Assembly (NCBI GenBank): GCA_964344765.1
Contig: CAYFOM010000011.1
Coordinates: 47,561-111,560, forward strand
Direction: 5' to 3'
Length of the DNA: 64,000 nucleotides
From: JACNIZ01 sp964344765
GTDB taxonomy: Bacteria > Planctomycetota > UBA1135
Positions within the stretch are counted from its first letter, which is position 1, and each line of letters opens with the position of its first letter. A program made the position numbers and the translations under genes. Of the stretch, positions 51,684 through 61,287 are shown piece by piece. The notes below the pieces were generated by a model. The model saw only the letters and a list, made by a program, of their open reading frames with translations, was not told the origin of the DNA and made no database searches.

Positions 51684-53168
51684 GTGTCTTGGATCGCTAT
51701 CCTTCTGTTTGTGATCCGAGTTCTCCTCCTGGTGGCTACTCTGCTGCTCGCCGCCTGTGATCCGCCGCAAGCCGCCCTGCGCGTTGCGAACGGCGATGAC
51801 GTCGGCGTGCTGCATCCGCAGTTGGCGACCACGTCGGCCGAGGGGCGGGTGATGACGGCCTTGCATGCAGGATTGACGCGATTGGATCCGCATACCCTCG
51901 AAGTGCAACCGAACCTTGCTGAATCCGTGCATAGCGAGGACAACGGTCGAGTTTGGCGCTTTCACATTCGCCGCGACTTGCGCTGGTCCGACGGCCAAGC
52001 GCTGCTACCGACCGACTTTTTGCGCAGTTGGCGGCAGCTTCAAGACCCCAACTTCGGCGCGCCCTACGCCGAATGGCTGAATGGCGCAGAGCTGCAGCTG
52101 GAAGACCACCAATTCACCGTTCGTTTTCCACAGCCGCGACCTGAATTTGGCGAAATGTGCGCCTACCAAGCGCTGGCGCCGGTTCCTGCCCATGCACCAG
52201 CCGACCAAGTCAGCAGCGGCCCGTTCCGTTTGCGCGAACGGCGCATTCGCGACCGCATCGTCGTCGAAAAGAACCCGTATTTCTGGAACGCCGACGCCGT
52301 CCATCTGCCGGCAATCCACTTTTTGACCATTGAATCTCAATTCACCGCGCTGAATTTATTCCTGACCGGCGACGTGCACTATGCGCCGGCAGTACCAGCT
52401 TTGGCGATCCCGAAACTGCTCGAACACCATCCGCGGGAATTCCAACCCACGCCGCAATTCGCCAGTTACTTCCTGCGCTTCAACACCACTGCGCCGCCCT
52501 TTAACGACGTCGGCCAGCGGCGGCGCTTCTTCGCCGCGCTAAAGCCGGCAGCCATCGCGGAAGGCGTCGGCGGTGGAAGACAGCCTGCACGTGGATTGGT
52601 ACCGCCTGGAATTCCAGATTGGCAGCAACCGAATGCACCGGCGTGGGATTTGCCCGCATCGCCTTTGGATGGCGGAGAGGCTTTGCCCGCCATCGAATAT
52701 TTATACAACTCATCCGAGCTCAACCGCGACGTCGCCGAGGTCTTGCAACAGCAATGGCGCAACGCCACCGGGGTCACCGTTCGTTTGGCAAATCAAGAAT
52801 GGAAGACCTTCCTCGCCAATCAAAAAGGATTGGAGTATCAAATCTCTCGCAGTTCTTGGGTCGGTGACTACCTCGATCCAATGACCTTTCTGGAAATCTT
52901 TCATTCGAAGAGCGGCAACAATCGAACTGGTTGGAAAAACTCGACCTACGATCAACTTCTAACCCAAGCCAGAAAAGCCACCGACAAACATCAACGCTTC
53001 CAACTGCTTCAACAAGCCGAGCAGTTGTTGATCGACGAAGCCGTCATCGTGCCGCTGTTTTACGAAAATAGTTTTGAACTGGTTGCAACCAAGGTAGAAG
53101 GATTCGGGCGTAACTTGCGCGGATATATCGATTGGAGCCGATTGTCTTTAAGCGGAGGCGAAAAATGA
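51684..53168 (+). CDS. Peptide-binding lipoprotein of ABC transporter (SBP family 5)
   Basis: This 494-residue protein has a hydrophobic signal and lipobox (Leu-Ala-Ala-Cys25). The mature part follows the OppA/DppA pattern: an early RVANGDDVGVLHPQ segment, RVWRFHIRRDLRWSDGQ, SSGPFRL and a late LDPMTFLEIFHSKSGNN segment. It delivers oligopeptides or similar ligands to the permeases encoded next. The start is GTG at 51684; a second GTG at 51711 would shorten the signal by nine residues. Its stop overlaps the next ATG. Confidence 0.9.
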   Translation: MSWIAILLFVIRVLLLVATLLLAACDPPQAALRVANGDDVGVLHPQLATTSAEGRVMTALHAGLTRLDPHTLEVQPNLAESVHSEDNGRVWRFHIRRDLRWSDGQALLPTDFLRSWRQLQDPNFGAPYAEWLNGAELQLEDHQFTVRFPQPRPEFGEMCAYQALAPVPAHAPADQVSSGPFRLRERRIRDRIVVEKNPYFWNADAVHLPAIHFLTIESQFTALNLFLTGDVHYAPAVPALAIPKLLEHHPREFQPTPQFASYFLRFNTTAPPFNDVGQRRRFFAALKPAAIAEGVGGGRQPARGLVPPGIPDWQQPNAPAWDLPASPLDGGEALPAIEYLYNSSELNRDVAEVLQQQWRNATGVTVRLANQEWKTFLANQKGLEYQISRSSWVGDYLDPMTFLEIFHSKSGNNRTGWKNSTYDQLLTQARKATDKHQRFQLLQQAEQLLIDEAVIVPLFYENSFELVATKVEGFGRNLRGYIDWSRLSLSGGEK

Positions 53169-54082
53169 GCGCGCTGGTTCGTCGTCTATTCGCCTTGCTC
53201 CTGACCTTGATAGCCGTTCACGCCGCAGCATTCGCATTGGTACGCGCGGCGCGCGGCGGACCGTTTGACAGCGAGCGTGAATTCCCGCCGGCAGTCGAAG
53301 CCGCGTTGCGCGCCGAATATCACCTTGACGAACCCATCCTGGTGCAATACGGCCGCTCCTTCCTCGGCATGTTGCAATTCGATTTCGGTCCGTCGATGCG
53401 TTACCGCGATATCAGCGTGAACCGAATCTTGGCGGAAGCCTTCCCCGTTTCCGTCGGCTTAGGATTAGGCGCATTACTGCTCGCAGTCTCGATTGGCGTG
53501 CCATTGGGCTTACTCGCAGCATGGCATCGTAGACGCACAGTCGATCGCGCCGTATTGGTGACGTCGACGTTGTTTTTATCCATCCCCAACTTCGTGCTCG
53601 CCGGTTTGGTCATCTCGATGTTCTCCTTTGCGCTGCCGCTGTTCCCGGCCGCCGGCAGTGGCACCATTAAGCATTATGTGCTGCCATGCCTATGCTTGGG
53701 CTTACCCTTCGCCGCCCAACTTGCCCGATTGGCTCGCAGTTCGGCCAGTGAAGTGTTGCGCAGCGATTCGGTACGCACCGCCCACGCCAAAGGGCTATCG
53801 CCGACGCAAATCCGCCGACGCCACGTGCTTTTACCGGCGTTGCCGCCACTGCTCGCCTTTCTCGGCCCAACCACTGCAGCGCTTTTGACCGGCTCGCTGG
53901 TGGTAGAACAAGTCTTCGCGCTGCCCGGTCTCGGCACCCACTTTGTACAAGCGGCGCTCAACCGCGATTACACCCTGGCGCTGGGCATTACCGTGTCCTA
54001 CACCGCGTTACTCGGCATCATGACGCTGCTCGCCGACTGGCTGATGTCGCTAGTCGATCCCCGCATCAGGAGCTTTTCATGA
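53165..54082 (+). CDS. Peptide ABC transporter permease (DppB-like)
   Basis: This 305-residue protein has six predicted membrane segments and the DppB family coupling motif near HAKGLSPTQIRRRHVLLPAL. An AEYHLDEPILVQYGRSF loop after the first segment is typical of DppB. The ATG at 53165 has a GGAGG site and an ATGA overlap with the upstream stop, which is better than the longer open frame. It pairs with the following permease. Confidence 0.92.
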   Translation: MSALVRRLFALLLTLIAVHAAAFALVRAARGGPFDSEREFPPAVEAALRAEYHLDEPILVQYGRSFLGMLQFDFGPSMRYRDISVNRILAEAFPVSVGLGLGALLLAVSIGVPLGLLAAWHRRRTVDRAVLVTSTLFLSIPNFVLAGLVISMFSFALPLFPAAGSGTIKHYVLPCLCLGLPFAAQLARLARSSASEVLRSDSVRTAHAKGLSPTQIRRRHVLLPALPPLLAFLGPTTAALLTGSLVVEQVFALPGLGTHFVQAALNRDYTLALGITVSYTALLGIMTLLADWLMSLVDPRIRSFS

Positions 54083-54924
54083 CCCGGGCCGACGTCCCCC
54101 GCTGGGCGGTCATCGGACTGCTGGTCATCGCGCTCGCCGCACTGCTGGTGCCGTGGCTACCTGTTGCCTCGCCCGAGGAAATGGCATTGGATCAGCGTTT
54201 GCAAGCGCCTTCTTGGGTGCAAGCGCCGCTGCTCGGCACCGATGCCAAGGGTCGCGATTTATTCGCCCGCACGCTTTGGGGTGCGCGCCTGTCGTTGTTT
54301 GTGGGTTTACTCGGCAGTTTGGTCGCTTTGGCCATCGGCATTCCTTACGGCGCAATCGCCGGCATGCTCGGCGGTCGAGCCGATCGTTTGATGATGCGCA
54401 TTGCCGACTTCTTAGAAGGCATTCCACTCGCCGTCGTCGTGCTTTTTCTGTTGTCGGTGCTGCAGGAATATCGCCTGGAACTTGCTGAATTCGGCATTGG
54501 CCGTATTCATATCTTCTTCATCGCCATCGGCTGTTTGTTTTGGCTGCCGACGGCACGCATTGCCCGCGCCGAAGCTTTGCGCATACGAGCAACCGCATTC
54601 GTCGAGGCGGCGCATTTGGCCGGCGCCAGCCGTTGGTGGATTCTGCGTAATCACTTCCTCCCCAATCTGATGCCGGCGGCACTGGTCATGTTGGGCCTGA
54701 CCCTACCGCGCGTGATTCTGATGGAAGCCTTCCTGAGCTTCCTCGGTTTAGGCGTAGAAGCCCCGGCAATCAGTTGGGGCTTGCTGGCCAGCGACGGTCT
54801 CGCCGCATTGAATCCACTGGTCGATTGCCAATGGTTACTGCTGGTTCCGGCTACAGCGTTGACCTTAACGCTGCTTTGCCTCAACCAAATTGCCGACGCC
54901 TTGCAAGAACGCTACCGCGTCTAA
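54079..54924 (+). CDS. Peptide ABC transporter permease (DppC-like)
   Basis: This 281-residue protein has about six membrane segments, the N-terminal HPLGTD-like LLGTDAKGRDLFARTLWGAR segment and the inner-membrane coupling loop around EAAHLAGASRWWILRNHFLPN, all typical of DppC/OppC. It overlaps the DppB-like gene by 4 bases. It is the last gene of the transporter operon and converges with ridA. Confidence 0.92.
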   Translation: MTRADVPRWAVIGLLVIALAALLVPWLPVASPEEMALDQRLQAPSWVQAPLLGTDAKGRDLFARTLWGARLSLFVGLLGSLVALAIGIPYGAIAGMLGGRADRLMMRIADFLEGIPLAVVVLFLLSVLQEYRLELAEFGIGRIHIFFIAIGCLFWLPTARIARAEALRIRATAFVEAAHLAGASRWWILRNHFLPNLMPAALVMLGLTLPRVILMEAFLSFLGLGVEAPAISWGLLASDGLAALNPLVDCQWLLLVPATALTLTLLCLNQIADALQERYRV

Positions 54925-54965
54925 GCTGAGTACCTCAGCATCCGCGTCGAAGCGCCACGCCGCAG

Positions 54966-55340
54966 TTATGGAATCTCGGCGATGACGTCGATTTCGATCT
55001 GCGCGCCCTTAGGCAACGCCGCAACTTGCACGCAGGCACGCGCCGGCTTGTGGTCGCCGAAGAACTCCGCATAAAGTTCGTTGACGTCGGCAAAGACACC
55101 GAGGTCGATCAAGTACACGGTGGCACGGACCACATTTTGTGGCGTGCATCCTGCCGCAGCCAGCACCGCACGCAGGTTGGCGAAGACTTGACGCGCTTCG
55201 GCAAGCACGTCACCGTCAACCATTTCGCCATTGCTCTGCAGCGCGATTTGGCCGCTGGTGTAAAGCATGCCTTTGGCAATGTAGGCCTGGCTGTAGGGGC
55301 CGATGGCGGCCGGGGCATCGTCGGTATGCACGACGGTCAT
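54966..55340 (-). CDS. ridA: RidA family enamine/imine deaminase
   Basis: This 124-residue protein has the family features: an early AIGPYSQAYIAKGMLYTSGQI segment, RATVYLIDLGVFADVNELYAEFFG, and the C-terminal PARACVQVAALPKGAQIEIDVIA with the conserved Arg and Glu. It hydrolyses reactive 2-aminoacrylate and similar enamines in the cytoplasm. It overlaps coaD by 4 bases and shares its leaderless promoter. Confidence 0.93.
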   Translation of the reverse strand: MTVVHTDDAPAAIGPYSQAYIAKGMLYTSGQIALQSNGEMVDGDVLAEARQVFANLRAVLAAAGCTPQNVVRATVYLIDLGVFADVNELYAEFFGDHKPARACVQVAALPKGAQIEIDVIAEIP

Positions 55341-55831
55341 TTGTTTTCCGGTTGGAGTTTTTGGATCAACGCGTGGTGCACCGCTTCCGGCAGGAAACGA
55401 CGCAGTTCGCCGCCGGCTGCATAAACTTCCTTAATCAGGCGGCTGGAAAGGTACGAGTATTGCTCGCTCGGCATGACAAACGAGGTTTCGATATTGGGCT
55501 CCAAAGCGCGGTTGGTCATCGCCATTTGATATTCATATTCAAAATCGGCAATGGTGCGCACGCCGCGCAGGATGACCGGGATTTTGAGATCGCGAGCGTG
55601 CTCAACCACCAAGCCGCGGAAGTAATCCACCTTGACCGGCAGGTCGCCGATTTCATTGCGGATGAATTCGATGCGCTCCTCAATGGTGAATAGCGGGGTT
55701 TTGGTGTTGTTATTGGCCACCGCAACCAAAAGTGGGCCGAATAGCGCCACGCCACGAGTGATCAGATCGATATGGCCCAGCGTCGGCGGGTCGAATGATC
55801 CAGGGTAAAGGGCGTTGAGCTGATCAGCCAT
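55337..55831 (-). CDS. coaD: Phosphopantetheine adenylyltransferase
   Basis: This 164-residue nucleotidyltransferase makes dephospho-CoA. It has the PGSFDPPTLGHID motif with the T/HxGH site near residue 18, a LRGVRTIADFEYEYQMA segment and a LSSRLIKEV motif near the C-terminus. The size is normal. A TAGAAT box 6 nt before the ATG predicts a leaderless message shared with ridA. Confidence 0.95.
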   Translation of the reverse strand: MADQLNALYPGSFDPPTLGHIDLITRGVALFGPLLVAVANNNTKTPLFTIEERIEFIRNEIGDLPVKVDYFRGLVVEHARDLKIPVILRGVRTIADFEYEYQMAMTNRALEPNIETSFVMPSEQYSYLSSRLIKEVYAAGGELRRFLPEAVHHALIQKLQPENK

Positions 55832-55843
55832 AGCCAGATTCTA
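55832..55843 (-). promoter_or_regulatory. Predicted leaderless promoter (TAGAAT-N6-ATG)
   Basis: On the minus strand TAGAAT (complement of 55838-55843) is followed by CTGGCT and the coaD ATG at 55831. There is no room for a Shine-Dalgarno sequence in a transcript starting about 6-7 nt after the box. Confidence 0.55.
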
Positions 55844-55878
55844 GTGTTACCTTTGGCCGAGAAAACCGTCTCCTTGAT

Positions 55879-58005
55879 GTGGAGAGGATTCGCTTGCTGC
55901 CGGCGGCATGGGCGGCGCTGGTATTTGTTGGGACCAGCGCCTGGTTGTGGGCGGCGCGTGCCCCCGGATGGGTCCCGGACGGCGACCCCAGCCGCTATTT
56001 GCTTCAGGCAAAAAGCGCAGCCGCGCTGGCATGTGCCTTGGCGGTCGTTGCTCTAACCGCCACCAAGCGTCCGATTGGAATGACGCTACTTGTTCTTGCA
56101 GCCTGCTGTCTAGCCTGGGCAAGAGCGCCCCTACCGCGCCTGCCGACGTCAACCGATTCCAAAATTGTTGAACTTCAAGCCCGCATCGTGCGAGTGGAAA
56201 GCTCGCAGTTTGGTGGCTGTTGGGGAATGGTCGATCAATTGCACAACTTAGAGGGTGTGCCGTTGGCCAGTGGCAGCCTACGCATGTATTTCAGAAGTGG
56301 CCATCACGAATATGGCGACCCCATCGGTCGAGATCGGCGGGTGGAAGCCGGCAACGTGGTCAGGATCCGCGGCGTGCTTGAAGCCACGAACTTGGGTTAT
56401 TCGCTGAAGAAGTGCGTTATGGCAGCAACTTCTCTCCATCGACCCATCAGTTGGTTGCAGCGCGGACGTCAATGGGTTCGTCATCGATTGCAAAGCAATC
56501 TCCAACCGCCGCATCGGGCTATGGCTTTGGCCCTCTTATTGGGCGAAAAAGGAGAACTTCAATCCGAGCAGCGCTTGCCTTACCGACGTTTGGGCTTGCT
56601 GCATTTGCTTGCCATCTCCGGCATGCATTTTTGGGTTTGGAGTGCGATGTTTCGACGCATCCTCCCCACCTCCTTGGCGTGGATCCGCTTACCTATTTTG
56701 CTGGGTTTTGCCATGCTCGCCAATTTTTCAGCGCCGGTCCTGAGGGCATTTTGCGCCGTTCTTCTTCGCGACGGAATGGCTTATCGGGGTCGAGGAATCG
56801 CACCCTTCACCTTATGGGCGATTGCCGCCTGGGCCGAACTAGTCTTGACTCCACACGGCGAAACCTCGTTAGGCTTCTTGCTCACCTATTTGGCAACAGC
56901 CGCATTGTTGTGGGCTCGGCCGCCACGTAGCGCCGGACGCATACGGCAAGTTTTACAACCATCCACTGCGGCCTTCCTTGGAACAATGCCGACGCTCCAT
57001 GCGTTGCAAGGCACCATCGAGCCGTGGAGCATTCCCTTTACGCCGATCTTTGCCCTGATGATCCCGCCGCGCCTGATCGCCAGTTTGACTGCCTGCAGCA
57101 ATGGATTCGGCCAGGGATGCCAGGCACTATTGGAGGGCATCCATCATCTCGAGCAATCCTTGTTTGCTTTGACCAACACGCTTCCCGCTGCGCCCTATAT
57201 TGCCACCCACTTATCCAATGAAGTCTTAACCGCCGCAACTCTGCTAATCATGTTGATCATGGGTCCGCTGCACGTTCGCTTCGGCCGCATGCTATGGCGA
57301 CCACTGGCTGTCGGCGCATCGGCGCTCGCATTGCTTCCAGCCACGAGTCAACCCACAGTTTTATCTTTGCCCGTGGGCCACGGTCTTGCCACCGCAATCA
57401 TCGGCGATCGACAAACTTTATTGTTTGACTTAGGTTCGGCCAAGCTCAAACCGGTTTCTCTGGTGGACCGCACCTTGCTACCCGCTCTGAACCGAAGTAA
57501 CGCCCGTCCAGAGCTGAGTATGGTATTTAGTCACTCCGACTCGGACCACACCAACGGCGGAGGATTTCTTAAGCGGCGAATCCCTTATCAAAGCTTGGAT
57601 TGCCGTATGGGGGAAACCATAGACTTGCCTCAATTCAAGCCCTTCCAAGTCCAACTCAGCCGTTGTTGGCAAGCCACTCATTCAGGAGGCAACGAGGGCG
57701 GCTTAGTTCTTGATGTCCGGCTGAATCAAAAGCGAGCGGTGATTTTGGGCGATTCCTATGGCTATAGCTTGCGCCGGCTATGCAGCCAGATTCCGCAGGG
57801 ACCTGTGGACTTGCTGATTGTTCCCCATCATGGACTAACCACAGATGGTCTAAGCGAGCTTTTGGATCACCTTCAACCGGCTCAATGTTGGGCCTCTACC
57901 GACAGCAATCCGCAGGCTTTGCCAATCTGGCCTTTGCTCAATCAACGCCAAATTCCGCTGCAAACCAGCCGCTATTCTGCATTGTTCTTTCCAAGCAACC
58001 CCTGA
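55879..58005 (+). CDS. comEC: ComEC/Rec2-type DNA uptake protein
   Basis: This 708-residue polytopic protein has N-terminal membrane segments, a competence domain with a LLHLLAISGMHFWVW segment near 240, further membrane helices, and a C-terminal metallo-beta-lactamase-like domain. That domain has SHSDSDHTNGG near residue 550, a LGDSYG motif and PHHG near 645. ComEC forms the inner-membrane channel for transforming DNA. The start codon is GTG. A yifB/comM gene follows 59 bases downstream, a fitting partner for natural transformation. Confidence 0.9.
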   Translation: MERIRLLPAAWAALVFVGTSAWLWAARAPGWVPDGDPSRYLLQAKSAAALACALAVVALTATKRPIGMTLLVLAACCLAWARAPLPRLPTSTDSKIVELQARIVRVESSQFGGCWGMVDQLHNLEGVPLASGSLRMYFRSGHHEYGDPIGRDRRVEAGNVVRIRGVLEATNLGYSLKKCVMAATSLHRPISWLQRGRQWVRHRLQSNLQPPHRAMALALLLGEKGELQSEQRLPYRRLGLLHLLAISGMHFWVWSAMFRRILPTSLAWIRLPILLGFAMLANFSAPVLRAFCAVLLRDGMAYRGRGIAPFTLWAIAAWAELVLTPHGETSLGFLLTYLATAALLWARPPRSAGRIRQVLQPSTAAFLGTMPTLHALQGTIEPWSIPFTPIFALMIPPRLIASLTACSNGFGQGCQALLEGIHHLEQSLFALTNTLPAAPYIATHLSNEVLTAATLLIMLIMGPLHVRFGRMLWRPLAVGASALALLPATSQPTVLSLPVGHGLATAIIGDRQTLLFDLGSAKLKPVSLVDRTLLPALNRSNARPELSMVFSHSDSDHTNGGGFLKRRIPYQSLDCRMGETIDLPQFKPFQVQLSRCWQATHSGGNEGGLVLDVRLNQKRAVILGDSYGYSLRRLCSQIPQGPVDLLIVPHHGLTTDGLSELLDHLQPAQCWASTDSNPQALPIWPLLNQRQIPLQTSRYSALFFPSNP

Positions 58006-58064
58006 GCCATTGGATCTGAGCTGGATTGCTTGTAACCAAAGTTGCCTAAATTCGTCTTCTAATT

Positions 58065-59600
58065 GTGGAAGCAAGCATCTTTGGAGCAGCACTGCATGGC
58101 GGCCGAGCGGAATTAGTTCGGGTCGAAGTATTACTCAGCCGCGGGTTACCAAAAACCGTGTTGGTGGGAATGCCGGACCAACCGGCCAAGGAAGCACGGG
58201 AACGCATTCCGTCGGCGTTGGCGGTTCATGGATATCCGTACCCCAAAGCAAAAGTTCTGTTCAACTTGGTTCCGGCTCAAATCCCCAAAGGTGGGTTGCC
58301 TTTGGACTTGGCGTTAGCTGCAGCGGTGTTGCAAGCGCAGCAAGTCATTCGCCCGCCCCGTCATTCGATCCTGTTCCTCGCCGAATTAGATCTGCAGGGT
58401 CGGCTGCGACCACCGGCCCGGGGCACCCTACTGGCCGCATTACGGGCTGGCGAGCAATCCGATATTCAAACCGTGATCACGGCGATTGATTCCGCCGACG
58501 AGGCGGCCATTGCGCCGGGAGTGCAAACGGTGGGCTGCGCCGACCTCAGCGAGGTTGTTGAAGTGCTGCAAAACCCATCTCAAATCAGTGATCGAGCTCA
58601 ACTTCCGCCACCCGGCAAGCCTCTTTCGCAAAACGAAAATCCGGGCCGACTGGAGGACATCCGCGGACAAAGCCATGCGCGCTGGGCCGGAATTCTTGCC
58701 GTCGCCGGACGTCACCCGCTGTTGCTGCAAGGGCCGCCGGGGACGGGAAAAAGCATGCTTGCCCAACGACTGGCAGGGCTGATGCCAGAGCTGGACCCCA
58801 ACACTGCGATGCAAGTTGCTCAAATGGAAGCGCTGTTAGGTCCAGTAGGCTGCTTGCCATTACAACCGCCCTTTCGAGCTCCGCATCCTTCCGTATCGGC
58901 CCAAGGGATATTCGGCGGCGGACGTCCCCTTCGACCGGGAGAGTTGTCACGCGCACATGGAGGCATCCTGTTCTTAGATGAATTGCCGGAATTTTCGCGA
59001 CCGGTTTTGGAAGGACTGCGGCAACCACTAGAAGAAAAAGAAGTGCGTTTGCAACGAGCTCAAGAATGGGCGACTTTTCCGGCCGACCCATTGTTGATTG
59101 CCGCCCGCAACCCGTGTCCCTGCGGCTATGCCAGCCACCCGGTAACCCCGTGCGTTTGCACCCCCCACGCCTGGAATCGCTATCGCAATCGTACAAGTGG
59201 ACCGCTATTGGACCGCTTTGATTTGTTTGCGGAAATGAATCCGGTTGCGCCGGAAGAGTTGCATGGGGCCCCCACTTCTCCAACCCAGGAAGAAGCAACG
59301 AAGTGGATTCAAAGTGCTCACATGCTTCAGCGCGAACGACAGCAACGCGGCAGCTTTGAACGGGCCAACGAGGCCAGTTTGGAAGATTTAAAAGACGAGG
59401 GCATCCATGCGCAGGCGTGGCAAACCATGGTTCGAGCCGCCGAGAATTTGTCCCTCAGTAGCCGGGGCGTCCTGCGCTGCCTACGAGTTGCCCGCACTCT
59501 TGCCGACGGCGCCGGGGAGAAGGAAATCGATCCAAGCGCTGTGTTGAAAGCGCTTAGTTTTCGTCCACAGAATTCAACGCAGGAAGCTGCCATAGGCTGA
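58065..59600 (+). CDS. comM: YifB/ComM-family Mg-chelatase-like AAA+ ATPase
   Basis: This 511-residue protein has the N-terminal Lon-like domain of the family (VGMPDQPAKEARERIPSAL region), a Walker A GPPGTGKS near residue 223, Walker B in GILFLDELPEF, and a zinc-like Cys motif around NPCPCGY. ComM is a hexameric helicase that extends heteroduplex during transformation. The start is GTG. The last 47 bases overlap the tail of the convergent GT-C-like gene. Confidence 0.93.
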   Translation: MEASIFGAALHGGRAELVRVEVLLSRGLPKTVLVGMPDQPAKEARERIPSALAVHGYPYPKAKVLFNLVPAQIPKGGLPLDLALAAAVLQAQQVIRPPRHSILFLAELDLQGRLRPPARGTLLAALRAGEQSDIQTVITAIDSADEAAIAPGVQTVGCADLSEVVEVLQNPSQISDRAQLPPPGKPLSQNENPGRLEDIRGQSHARWAGILAVAGRHPLLLQGPPGTGKSMLAQRLAGLMPELDPNTAMQVAQMEALLGPVGCLPLQPPFRAPHPSVSAQGIFGGGRPLRPGELSRAHGGILFLDELPEFSRPVLEGLRQPLEEKEVRLQRAQEWATFPADPLLIAARNPCPCGYASHPVTPCVCTPHAWNRYRNRTSGPLLDRFDLFAEMNPVAPEELHGAPTSPTQEEATKWIQSAHMLQRERQQRGSFERANEASLEDLKDEGIHAQAWQTMVRAAENLSLSSRGVLRCLRVARTLADGAGEKEIDPSAVLKALSFRPQNSTQEAAIG

Positions 59601-61287
59601 ATCCAGTTTCAGCAGCCAATTCCGTTCCGCCTGCCTCTCGCAATGCGGTGAGGGTCCAAGGGAAAGACGAATGGCTGACGACCAACAGGCTTCGATCAGG
59701 CAGTATGCTTCGCGCTTGGCTCAGCGCTGCAGCGGAGTCGTTGGCCTGCTCCTGTCCGCTGGCTGCGTTGCCCTGGCCGCCAGAAGCGTTGGAGCCCCAA
59801 AACTGTTCACTTAGGTGCAAACGCTGCTTCAGGTCCGATAACCCGTTGTTGTGGATCTGCGGGTTATCGACAAACAGGGAATGGTGCAGGATCGGCGCCA
59901 ACGCGTTGCCTTGGACCACCCCATTGGTGGCACGCGTTCCGGGATGATTCCGGTGCATCCAAATCACCGCATCGTTGGGGGCACCACTCTCGGCCTCTTG
60001 CAACGAAAATGGGAACGATTTCGATAGCAGTTCGCTGCGGATTTCCAATTGGCCGGCATCGCTCACTAGGTTCGAGGGCGGTGCTTGGCTTCCCCAGCGC
60101 TGGTAGCTATGAATCACCAACACGAAACTTGGAATGGCCAGCATAAGGCAGGCAATCGGCAGCCAGCGTTGCCAAGTCTTGTCCGTCCACAGATGGATTG
60201 CCCAACGGCCCACCGGAATTGCCCAAAGCAATCCGGCAATGCGAGCCAGCTTATATTGGTTTCCCCATGGCAAGCGTGCAAAAGCCATGACGAGGATGGC
60301 GAGAATGAGGGCATAAAGCCACTTGGTCCGTTCACCGCTTTTCCACCCATTGCAACCACGGAATCCCGGATACAACAGCAACAACATCGGGCCGATGAAA
60401 TTCATGAAGCCGTCATGTTGGAATCGGACTTCGCCGGTCAAGCTTTCACCGGTAGGCGCGGATTGAAACAACGGCAGCAGAAATGGTAAAGCCAATAATC
60501 CGGCGATGACGCCGGCAACGGGCCACGTCAGCTTTTGCTGGAAGCTGGGGCGCAGAAGGCTTGGCCATTGCCAAAGCGCTATGCAAAGGACCGCGAAGCC
60601 GCCGGCCAAGGGATTGATAGCCAGAACAATCGCCAGAGGGGCAATGATGCGCATGGCGCGGCCGTCTTGCGATAAGGCCGGAGCCATTGCCCACAACATG
60701 AACGGCAACGCGAGAGCAAAAGAACTTACGTTGAGGAATTTCGGTAGGAAAGACTGCAGACGAGCATCCCAGCCAAAGTTTTGCATCCATTCCGACGCTT
60801 GCGAGCCGATGGTCATTGACTCGAAGGCAAAAATAGGAACCGCTAATTGTGGATCCGGAGGCCACAGGAACCAGCCAATCCAGCCCAAAGCATTAAAACC
60901 AAACACTGCTGCCAGGAAGGAAGCCCTGCGTTGTTTGAATCGCAGTCCGGCGGCGCGAGCGAAGGAGTCCCAGGCTGGTCCGAACAGCAATGCGGCAATT
61001 CCGTTCAAAAAGGCAAAGAACCAAATTGGACCGCCACCCAATTGACCCAACAAGGGGCCTAGTGTCGGATAAAGCGTGTAATAGCGAAGGGTCTCACCTG
61101 CGTGGTAAGGGTTTTCGGGGATCAAGCCATCGCGCAACACGGCTTGACCGATCGAGGTGTGCAAATAACCGTGATAGGACGCACGAACCGACTCACCGCC
61201 GATTACTAAGACGAATAAAACGACGGCAGCCAATACGCCGCCTTCAATCCAAGGCCAGGCTCGCTTGCGCTTATTCACTGAGTTCAA
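59554..61287 (-). CDS. Multi-pass membrane protein, GT-C glycosyltransferase-like
   Basis: This 577-residue protein has about ten membrane segments. The first periplasmic loop contains a YHGYLHTSIGQ segment, then IPENPYHAGETLRYY, which resembles acceptor/donor loops of GT-C enzymes that use polyprenyl-linked sugars. The C-terminal 130 residues form a soluble domain. It starts in an ATGA overlap with the alkaline-phosphatase-like lipoprotein gene, so the two probably act on the same envelope glycan or polymer. Family identity is tentative. Confidence 0.6.
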   Translation of the reverse strand: MNSVNKRKRAWPWIEGGVLAAVVLFVLVIGGESVRASYHGYLHTSIGQAVLRDGLIPENPYHAGETLRYYTLYPTLGPLLGQLGGGPIWFFAFLNGIAALLFGPAWDSFARAAGLRFKQRRASFLAAVFGFNALGWIGWFLWPPDPQLAVPIFAFESMTIGSQASEWMQNFGWDARLQSFLPKFLNVSSFALALPFMLWAMAPALSQDGRAMRIIAPLAIVLAINPLAGGFAVLCIALWQWPSLLRPSFQQKLTWPVAGVIAGLLALPFLLPLFQSAPTGESLTGEVRFQHDGFMNFIGPMLLLLYPGFRGCNGWKSGERTKWLYALILAILVMAFARLPWGNQYKLARIAGLLWAIPVGRWAIHLWTDKTWQRWLPIACLMLAIPSFVLVIHSYQRWGSQAPPSNLVSDAGQLEIRSELLSKSFPFSLQEAESGAPNDAVIWMHRNHPGTRATNGVVQGNALAPILHHSLFVDNPQIHNNGLSDLKQRLHLSEQFWGSNASGGQGNAASGQEQANDSAAALSQARSILPDRSLLVVSHSSFPWTLTALREAGGTELAAETGFSLWQLPALNSVDEN

